Origin: an uncultured Bacilli bacterium
GTDB lineage: Bacteria > Bacillota_I > Bacilli_A > RF39 > UBA660
Length of the DNA: 13,333 bases
Direction: 5' to 3'
Assembly: GCA_951800155.1 (NCBI GenBank)
Contig: CATOJL010000018.1
Coordinates: forward strand, 1-13,333
Shown here: positions 6,448 through 12,327 of the stretch, piece after piece
Layout of the letters: the number at the start of each line of letters is the position of its first letter
Numbering within the stretch: the stretch's first letter is position 1
Notes under the pieces: model-generated
Seen by the model: the letters and a program-made list of their open reading frames with translations, nothing else
Databases searched by the model: none
What the model was told of the DNA's origin: nothing
Program-made: the position numbers and the translations under genes

Positions 6448-7194
6448 TATAGATAATAAAAAATGGCTTATTAACATAAAGAATACACCAATTAAGAAAT
6501 AAACGATTGTTTTTTTTGTGTTTTGATAGGAAAAGGAGGTAGGAAGAAGTTCTTTTATACTGATAGTTAACATAATTCCAGCAATTATACTATATAGAAA
6601 TCCCATAAAAATAGCATTCGTTAAGTTTTGTAAGAATAGATAAGCTATGATAGCACCCATCACTTCTGATAACCCTGAAATCATTGTATAAAAGAAAGCT
6701 CTACCTTTCTTTTTGGTTGCATAATAAATAGGAATGGAAATAGAAATCCCTTCTGGTATATTGTGTAAAGCGATAGCTAAAGTAAGTTTCAATCCTAAGT
6801 GAAAATTATTTTCACAAGAAATATAAGTGGCTATTCCTTCAGGAATATTGTGCAAAATGATAGCGAACATCGATATGATGCCTATTTTATATAAGGACGA
6901 ATTATTTTCAAATTTGGTTACTTTATCTTCAATATAATTGGAAAAAATAATTCCAATATTTATCCCTATTAATATTATACATACTAAGGGAAGAGGAGAA
7001 AGATATTTTTCTAATGTTGAGAAAGATTCAGGGATCAAATCAATAAGGGATACACAGATCATCACCCCTGCTGCAAAAGCCAAAGAAGCAACTAAAGTCC
7101 CCTCCCCTTTTCCTTTTTTGCGAAAAATAAGGAAAGACCCTAGCATCGTGGAAGCTCCAGCTAAAGAAGTCATTAAGAATGAGGTTGAAAGCAT
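6445..7194 (-). CDS. ZIP-family divalent metal transporter
   Basis: Inner-membrane metal importer of the ZIP family (zinc, possibly iron or manganese), 249 residues with about eight hydrophobic segments, the usual bacterial size. The metal-binding motif HNIPEG occurs twice, at residues 115-120 (helix 4) and 144-149 (helix 5), as in ZupT-like proteins. A conserved-type GLSEVMGA is at 174-181. The early segment 'ASLAFAAGVMICVSLIDLIPES' (36-57) is also typical. The loop between helices 3 and 4 is short and lacks the His-rich stretch of some ZIPs. ATG 7194 is preceded by GGTGAT. It is transcribed alone, towards the shared terminator near 6420. Family identity is secure; metal preference cannot be read from sequence. 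Confidence 0.9.
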   Translation of the reverse strand: MLSTSFLMTSLAGASTMLGSFLIFRKKGKGEGTLVASLAFAAGVMICVSLIDLIPESFSTLEKYLSPLPLVCIILIGINIGIIFSNYIEDKVTKFENNSSLYKIGIISMFAIILHNIPEGIATYISCENNFHLGLKLTLAIALHNIPEGISISIPIYYATKKKGRAFFYTMISGLSEVMGAIIAYLFLQNLTNAIFMGFLYSIIAGIMLTISIKELLPTSFSYQNTKKTIVYFLIGVFFMLISHFLLSI

Positions 7195-7265
7195 ATTATC
7201 ACCAGTACAAGCTTATGAAATAAAAATAAAAATAGACTTTTATAAAAAGGAATCTTTGTTTCATC

Positions 7266-7294
7266 TTTATAATAACCCTGTTTAATTCTCTTAA
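7266..7294 (-). promoter_or_regulatory. Weak candidate promoter of the ZIP gene
   Basis: On the minus strand TTAAGA (7289-7294) is separated by 17 bases from TATAAA (7266-7271), giving a leader of about 65 bases. The match is modest and the region is AT-rich. No palindromic metal-regulator box was recognised. Confidence 0.3.
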
Positions 7295-7335
7295 AATCCA
7301 ATAAAATTTTAATATAAGAAAGTAAATGAATAACT

Positions 7336-7359
7336 TAAAAAATATGGAGTATCCATATC
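7336..7359 (-). terminator. Rho-independent terminator of the metalloprotease gene
   Basis: On the minus strand ATATGGA (7352-7358) pairs with TCCATAT (7342-7348) around a 3-base loop, followed by TTTTTT. It is about 45 bases after the stop codon at 7403. Confidence 0.8.
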
Positions 7360-7402
7360 TTTTCTATTATTTTCTATTCAGATTCAACTTCTTAATAGGT
7401 TA

Positions 7403-9373
7403 CTATCTGTAACTTTTATTTGCATGTGGTTCTTCTACGAAAGAATTCAATACTCGATCACTTGAGGATTGGATATACATCTGCACTTCATTAGATAGAT
7501 ATTGATAAATATTTTCTTCCTCTATTATATTCATTAAGTAATCATCATTAAGTATATTTGTTAATTCTAGACTATCTAAGTTTTTGGGATGGTATTGCCC
7601 TAGAAAATTAGAAAATGGGATAAATCCTATAAAAGGATTAGCTATTTCTTTCGTTTGCAAAAGGGCATTTCGTTCTTTATCAATGATCAGGTATGCAATA
7701 TCTCCATCTGGACTTAATTCAATTGCTATTTTTAGATCCAGAAGAAAAGCATCTCCTAATAGATCTCCATTCCAATACAAAGGAATAGGCTTAAAATAAT
7801 AAGGATTTCCTCGCATATATTCTTGAGCAAATGTTTCCCAATACTTGCTAGTTCCAAATATATCATAATTTTCTATACTACTTAATTTCATAAAAAATTG
7901 TAAACGTTCCTTTGAATCCGTAGTTACATAGCAACGATATGTTTCTGGATAACTGAAATAAATATGCTTTCCCTCTTCATCCAGCGCTCCTAATATAAAT
8001 TGGTTGGTATTTTCTTGTTTAGTAGGTATACTGGTCATTGGAATGACAGTATTTTCATGATAAAAGATTCCTATTGCATCTTCAAATGGCTTTGTTTTAT
8101 TGATGATATCTTCTTTGGTGATGCAACTTATATCTGGATTCTTTTCTCTTAATAATGCATTGTACTTTTCCAAATAATCATACAAAATAGATGGATCATT
8201 ATTTAGAAGATTGGTGGTATAGTGTAACAATTTTGCATATTGTGCGAAAGGCTTATAATTAGATGTGTTTGTTTGAGAGGCTTCTATTTTACAAATTTCA
8301 AAAAGTTCGTCTAATAAGTCATCCACTTGATCTAAACAAATATAATCTGAATTTTTTTCTTCTATACTCATTGTATCGAGGGCTGTTATAATATAGTTAA
8401 TGTCTACAGTAGGATATTTTTCTTGCAATTGTTTAGTAAGATACCAAATTCCTTTTTGATTATAATCATAATAATCAAAGGAAACATAATTTCTAAAATA
8501 TTCTAATATAGCACCATACTTATCATAGGATGAGGGGTCTGTAATGCACGATGCAGTTACGTTAGTCATTGCTTCACCCAGTATAAATCCACTATTGTTT
8601 CTATTTCTATATATAATCTTGGTATCATTCTCTCTATAATAGGAATTGGTTAGATGAGATAATTCATGGTATAGGTCATCTATTGAAATATTTGTTGGAA
8701 TAACAAGGCGATTTGAAATTGCTTGATATTGTCCCCCTATATTTTTCGTCCCTTGGTTCGCAAAATATTCTGGATCAACGATGAAATAGTCAACATCCTT
8801 TATGTTTTCATAAAAAATTCGCAAATCTACATTGGGATATTTTGTAACAAGATGATTTAAAAATAAATGCGCATATCTTTTGTGATTCGCTGGTATTTTA
8901 TCATTTTTATCAATTGCTGTATGAATTTTCTCTACAGATATTTCTTTGTATCCTAGGATTGTATCTAATTGATTGACATCTAAGATTTCTACTTGCTCTT
9001 TTTCGCTTGAAAATACTGGTTTTTGCGTTATGACTACCATATTTTCTTGTAATTTTATATCATATTTACAAAGGGTACTATGAGCTATAATGCCCATAGA
9101 ACTTACTATAACTCCTATGATAACTCCTCGTACGAAACCTTTCCCAACCTCTTGCACAAACTCTTTAAATTTGTAAAGATTATGATTAAATGTAAAAGGA
9201 TCATAATTGTTGTATAAATTGTGCAAATAAGTAAAATCATCTAAGGAAGGATATACATATTCTCCCTTTTTATTGATCTCTAAAAATGTCCGCCGATTAT
9301 TCTCATCTAAAAAAATGCAAAATTGCTTGTTATTATACCAGATAGTAAATAGTTTTCTATATATGTGTTCCAT
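7403..9373 (-). CDS. Membrane-anchored HExxH metalloprotease-like protein, 656 residues
   Basis: I do not recognise a named family. A cytosolic N-terminal module (residues 1-79, with 'IWYNNKQFCIFLDENNRRTF' and several Tyr and Phe) precedes a single membrane segment at about 80-100 (FVRGVIIGVIVSSMGIIAHS). Positive charges before that segment place the large remainder outside the cell. The external part contains HELSH at 236-240, a zinc-binding HExxH, followed 26 residues later by Glu267 in GEAMTN, which fits the third ligand of a gluzincin-type peptidase. The C-terminal half (about 380-656) is acidic and without recognised motifs, including the Trp/Tyr-rich stretch KYWETFAQEYMRGNPYYF. ATG 9373 has AAAGGA about 10 bases upstream. 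The gene has its own promoter and terminator. Peptidase activity is inferred from the motif; the substrate is unknown. Confidence 0.65.
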   Translation of the reverse strand: MEHIYRKLFTIWYNNKQFCIFLDENNRRTFLEINKKGEYVYPSLDDFTYLHNLYNNYDPFTFNHNLYKFKEFVQEVGKGFVRGVIIGVIVSSMGIIAHSTLCKYDIKLQENMVVITQKPVFSSEKEQVEILDVNQLDTILGYKEISVEKIHTAIDKNDKIPANHKRYAHLFLNHLVTKYPNVDLRIFYENIKDVDYFIVDPEYFANQGTKNIGGQYQAISNRLVIPTNISIDDLYHELSHLTNSYYRENDTKIIYRNRNNSGFILGEAMTNVTASCITDPSSYDKYGAILEYFRNYVSFDYYDYNQKGIWYLTKQLQEKYPTVDINYIITALDTMSIEEKNSDYICLDQVDDLLDELFEICKIEASQTNTSNYKPFAQYAKLLHYTTNLLNNDPSILYDYLEKYNALLREKNPDISCITKEDIINKTKPFEDAIGIFYHENTVIPMTSIPTKQENTNQFILGALDEEGKHIYFSYPETYRCYVTTDSKERLQFFMKLSSIENYDIFGTSKYWETFAQEYMRGNPYYFKPIPLYWNGDLLGDAFLLDLKIAIELSPDGDIAYLIIDKERNALLQTKEIANPFIGFIPFSNFLGQYHPKNLDSLELTNILNDDYLMNIIEEENIYQYLSNEVQMYIQSSSDRVLNSFVEEPHANKSYR

Positions 9374-9426
9374 TATGCAAAAATCCTTTCTAATCTTTGT
9401 TTTTTAGTAGCAAGACAAATACAACA

Positions 9427-9455
9427 ATTATAAGTGTAGATGATATTTATATAAA
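9427..9455 (-). promoter_or_regulatory. Promoter of the metalloprotease gene
   Basis: On the minus strand TTTATA (9450-9455), a 17-base spacer, then a perfect TATAAT (9427-9432). The predicted start near 9420 gives a leader of about 45 bases. It lies just downstream of the pentapeptide gene, for which no terminator was found. Confidence 0.5.
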
Positions 9456-9462
9456 ATGAACT

Positions 9463-10089
9463 TTAATATTTTACGATAACTCCTAGCATTCCAATTAAAT
9501 AAGAGGCTTGAAACTGATTAATTATAATGCCCTGTAACGAGAATGTATCAAATTTTGCTTTTTCTATATCACAGGAAGAAAAATCAATTCCTTTTAAAGA
9601 AGTTTTGATAAATTCTGTTTGATGAAATTTTGTATTTTCTACTTCCATATTTTGAATCGAATTTTCCATAAAAGTCGCATCATTAAAACTTGAATCTTTA
9701 AGGTATATTCCTTTCATCTTTGCACTAGCAAAATTAAGGTATTGTGTAAGACAATTAAAAAATTGAATATCATATAAAGCCGATTCTATAAAAGAAGTCC
9801 CTATCATTTTACAATTTTTAAAAATGACTCGATCAATTCGCTTCCTATCAAAACATTGATTTGATAAATCACATTCTTCAAAAATAACATCTACAAAGTC
9901 GACATTTATTAACTTTATATTTGTAAAATCTATATGATCAAAAATGCAACTATCAAAGGTAATATCTTTGATTTCTATGTCTACCTCTTTTTGACTTGAG
10001 AAGAGAGTGTGTTCATACATTTGCTCTTCTAAGGCTTCTTCTATTCCTACTTCTTTATCATAAAAAATCTTTGGTTCTTTTATTTTCAT
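9463..10089 (-). CDS. Pentapeptide-repeat protein
   Basis: Protein of 208 residues containing degenerate A(D/N)LXX-type pentapeptide repeats from about residue 38 to 188. Runs such as ITFDSCIFDHIDFTNIKLIN and SSFNDATFMENS place Phe/Leu/Ile at every fifth position, as expected for a right-handed quadrilateral beta-helix. Cys is frequent in the turns (FDSC, FEEC, FKNC, FFNC, FSSC). The end (LQGIIINQFQASYLIGMLGV) resembles the C-terminal helix cap of other Firmicutes members. Roles in this family vary: some protect DNA gyrase, most are unknown. The frame is open back to 10227, but a promoter lies inside that stretch and ATG 10089 has GGAGGAT with about 5 bases of spacing, so I start there. It is likely cytosolic; no signal peptide was seen. 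Confidence 0.82.
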   Translation of the reverse strand: MKIKEPKIFYDKEVGIEEALEEQMYEHTLFSSQKEVDIEIKDITFDSCIFDHIDFTNIKLINVDFVDVIFEECDLSNQCFDRKRIDRVIFKNCKMIGTSFIESALYDIQFFNCLTQYLNFASAKMKGIYLKDSSFNDATFMENSIQNMEVENTKFHQTEFIKTSLKGIDFSSCDIEKAKFDTFSLQGIIINQFQASYLIGMLGVIVKY

Positions 10090-10149
10090 TGCATCCTCCA
10101 AGTCATTTTTTCTCTTTTTCATGGATGTTAGTTTTTCTATGCTATATCC

Positions 10150-10158
10150 ATTGTAACA
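10150..10158 (-). promoter_or_regulatory. Extended -10 promoter of the pentapeptide gene
   Basis: On the minus strand TGTTACAAT reads as TG-N-TACAAT, an extended -10 (10150-10158), without a clear -35. Transcription would start near 10143, about 54 bases before ATG 10089 and inside the upward-extended reading frame. Confidence 0.5.
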
Positions 10159-10230
10159 TATTTTTATAGAAGAAAAGAGTAAAATTCTATAATATCTTTC
10201 ATTCGGTTCTATTTCCATACTTTTCATTTT

Positions 10231-10262
10231 AGAAAAAAAGAATTATTTATCCTAATTCTTTC
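10231..10262 (-). terminator. Rho-independent terminator of the HPt gene
   Basis: On the minus strand AAAGAATTA (10253-10261) pairs perfectly with TAATTCTTT (10237-10245) around a 7-base loop, followed by a T-rich tail. It lies about 10 bases after the stop of the HPt gene. Confidence 0.85.
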
Positions 10263-10270
10263 TTAAAATT

Positions 10271-10627
10271 TTAAGCATTTATATATTCTTGTAATACGTT
10301 TCCCACTCGATTTGCTTCCTCCATAAAAGCTACAAAATTGTCATGAATATAAGCAATATCCTTTTCTTTTCCCTTTAATTCATGGGTATACGCAATTTCA
10401 ATTAATTTTGTCAATCCTAAATATTTTGAATCACTTTTCATAGCATGGGCCAAAATGGCATAATTCTCACAATCCCCTTTTTCTTCATACTCTTTTAATG
10501 CAGGAATTCTAGTCTTTTGTTCTTCCAAAAAATCGAGTACTGTTTCATTATACATATCCATATCCCCTAAAAGTTCTAGGCCTTGTGCTACATCAATTCC
10601 ATTTTGTTCTAAAAAATCTCTATTCAT
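10271..10627 (-). CDS. Stand-alone HPt (histidine phosphotransfer) domain protein
   Basis: Single-domain, all-helical protein of 118 residues. Phosphotransfer proteins relay a phosphoryl group between response-regulator receiver domains and histidine kinases. The signature is AHAMKSDSKYLG at residues 60-71, matching the HPt pattern H-x-x-K-(G/S)-x-(S)-x-x-(L/I)-G, with His61 as the phospho-acceptor and Lys64 supporting it. The N-terminus 'GIDVAQGLELLGDMDMYNET' is the usual first part of the bundle. No kinase or receiver gene lies nearby, so it is an orphan; a partner must be encoded elsewhere. ATG 10627 has AAGGAG about 7 bases upstream. It has its own promoter, overlapping the end of rel, and its own terminator. 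Confidence 0.85.
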   Translation of the reverse strand: MNRDFLEQNGIDVAQGLELLGDMDMYNETVLDFLEEQKTRIPALKEYEEKGDCENYAILAHAMKSDSKYLGLTKLIEIAYTHELKGKEKDIAYIHDNFVAFMEEANRVGNVLQEYINA

Positions 10628-10657
10628 TTTTAACTCCTTCCCTATTCAGCTATATTG

Positions 10658-10687
10658 ATTATATCATATGCGAAAGTAAAATTGCAA
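10658..10687 (-). promoter_or_regulatory. Promoter of the HPt gene
   Basis: On the minus strand TTGCAA (10682-10687), an 18-base spacer, then a perfect TATAAT (10658-10663) preceded by TGA (extended -10). The -35 is 1 base from the stop codon of rel. Confidence 0.75.
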
Positions 10688-10688
10688 C

Positions 10689-12143
10689 CTACTTTACAGA
10701 TTGCTTTTTCATATATTCACGAATTTTTCTTTTTGCCAAAGTTGTCACTACAATTTGTTCCCAATTCTTCTTTATATCTAAGAAAGAAGATGTTGGACTG
10801 GTTACAATTTTGATTCGATCTTTATTTTTTAAAATAGTATCAACGGGAACTTCTTCATCATTCACATAAACTTTTACTAACTGATTTCCAATATCTGTAT
10901 GTATGGTATAAGCAAAATCAATTGCAGTAGATCCGATAGGTAGAGCATATATATCCCCTCGTGGAGAATACACATAGATTTTACTAGATAGAACTTCGCC
11001 TTCCACATGTTCTACAAAGTCCCCATTGTTTTCAAAAATCTCATTCACTTGTGATAAAGATTTATAAATTTGGCAATTTTTAAAGTCTTCTTGCATAATT
11101 TTGTAAATATCTTTATCATAAATCTGCCAGTAAGCACCTAGTCCAAAAGAAGCAATTTTATCCATTTTTTCTGTTCGAATTTGAATTTGAACTAGGTTTC
11201 CATTTTCACCAAAAACTGTTGTATGTAGTGATTGATATAGATTTGTTTTAGGATTACAAATATAATCTTTAAATTTGCCATTGATGGGATGGTATTTTGA
11301 ATGAATCAAACCTAACGCCTGATAGCAAGCAGAAACATCTTCCATAACGACTTTAAGGCACAATAAGTCAAACATATCACTAAATTTATGTCCGCTTTCT
11401 AGTCGATTATGAATGCCATATATATTTTTAGAACGAATTTTAATGGTTGTTTTCAAATGATTCTGTTTAAAAGCTTCCTCAATTTTTTCTTTCATAATAC
11501 ATAGGTCATCCTTAACTGTATGATCATATGCATCTCTTTTTTGCTTTAATTCTTTAAATCTTTCTGGATTTACATAAGAAAAAGCAATATCTTCTAGTTC
11601 TGTTTTAATACGATACACACCTAAATGGTAAGCAAGTGGGGCATAGAATTTTAAAGTTTCTTCTGCCGTTTTCAACTGCTTTTCTGGTTTCTTATACTGT
11701 AGTGTTCGCATATTATGCAATTTATCACAAAGTTTAATTAAAAGAATGCGTACATCTTGATTTAAGGCAAGAACTACTAATTTTCTTAAAGTTGCATTCT
11801 CTTTCTCTGTCTTTGTATATTCTTTGTATTTGTTAAAGTTTGTTACCCCATCTACTAAATCAGCAATAGTGGAATTAAATTGTTGCGCTAATTCCTCTTT
11901 TGTAATTTCTGTATCTTCTAATGTGTCATGTAAAAATGCAGCACATATCGAGTCGACATCCATAATTGTATTTGCTGTATTATAAGCGACATTGATGGGA
12001 TGAATAATATAAGGCTCTCCACTATCTCTCATTTGTCCCGCATGAAGTTCATTCGCTAAAGCATAAGCTCTTTGCATCATTTGCTTTTCTTCTTCCCTAT
12101 AATTTTGCGTAAGTTCCAAAAAATCTTCCATACTTTTATCCAT
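10689..12143 (-). CDS. Short Rel/SpoT-type (p)ppGpp enzyme, HD-synthetase-TGS only
   Basis: RelA/SpoT homologue that handles the alarmone (p)ppGpp; 484 residues, against more than 700 for the usual long form. Domain order: HD hydrolase (about 20-180) with His48, His72-Asp73 (HDTLEDT) and Asp140-Asn143 (DKLHN), all intact; synthetase (about 225-345) with Arg237 and Lys239, Asp259 (FDLL) and YQSLHTT at 303-309; TGS (about 387-449). The protein ends just after TGS (KRKIREYMKK), so the helical, zinc-finger and ACT/RRM regions are absent. The strand normally reading E-x-Q-I-R-T reads Q-I-Q-I-R-T (Gln319; codon CAA at 11187-11189), replacing the synthetase catalytic Glu. It may therefore be mainly a hydrolase. 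I chose ATG 12143 with AAGGTG over the TTG at 12158, which overlaps that site. Confidence 0.9.
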   Translation of the reverse strand: MDKSMEDFLELTQNYREEEKQMMQRAYALANELHAGQMRDSGEPYIIHPINVAYNTANTIMDVDSICAAFLHDTLEDTEITKEELAQQFNSTIADLVDGVTNFNKYKEYTKTEKENATLRKLVVLALNQDVRILLIKLCDKLHNMRTLQYKKPEKQLKTAEETLKFYAPLAYHLGVYRIKTELEDIAFSYVNPERFKELKQKRDAYDHTVKDDLCIMKEKIEEAFKQNHLKTTIKIRSKNIYGIHNRLESGHKFSDMFDLLCLKVVMEDVSACYQALGLIHSKYHPINGKFKDYICNPKTNLYQSLHTTVFGENGNLVQIQIRTEKMDKIASFGLGAYWQIYDKDIYKIMQEDFKNCQIYKSLSQVNEIFENNGDFVEHVEGEVLSSKIYVYSPRGDIYALPIGSTAIDFAYTIHTDIGNQLVKVYVNDEEVPVDTILKNKDRIKIVTSPTSSFLDIKKNWEQIVVTTLAKRKIREYMKKQSVK

Positions 12144-12194
12144 GTATAACACCTTCAAACTTATAAAAATTTTATTGTATTTTTAATTAAATAC

Positions 12195-12223
12195 ATAGTA
12201 CTCTTATTTAGAGAAAAAGTCAA
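12195..12223 (-). promoter_or_regulatory. Promoter of the rel gene
   Basis: On the minus strand TTGACT (12218-12223), a 17-base spacer, then TACTAT (12195-12200). Transcription would start near 12188, leaving a leader of about 45 bases. It lies just downstream of the thyX-like terminator, so rel is a separate unit. Confidence 0.6.
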
Positions 12224-12244
12224 TGATAGCAAAAACTATATAAC

Positions 12245-12282
12245 AAAAAAAGGAATTCGTTTTTATAGCTTATCCCTTTTTT
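12245..12282 (-). terminator. Rho-independent terminator of the thyX-like gene
   Basis: On the minus strand AAAAAAGGGAT (12272-12282) pairs with ATTCCTTTTTT (12246-12256), with one G-U pair and a 15-base loop; the pairing runs directly into the T run. A weaker AGAG/CTCT hairpin followed by T residues lies nearer the stop codon (about 12300-12320). Confidence 0.65.
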
Positions 12283-12327
12283 GAATACATTTTGAGAAAA
12301 AAGAGAATTGTCCTCTATTTTCTATCC

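Noticed and set aside
6938..7285. Plus-strand 115-codon frame opposite the ZIP transporter
   Set aside because: It is antisense to a gene with two HNIPEG motifs and has no ribosome site or recognisable product.
10262..10275. Perfect palindrome CTTAAAATTTTAAG near the HPt stop codon
   Set aside because: All A/T except the end pairs; best seen as a by-product of AT-rich sequence beside the terminator, not an operator.
10585..10869. Plus-strand frame opposite the rel/HPt junction
   Set aside because: It is hydrophobic only because it mirrors charged codons, and it overlaps two real genes and a promoter.
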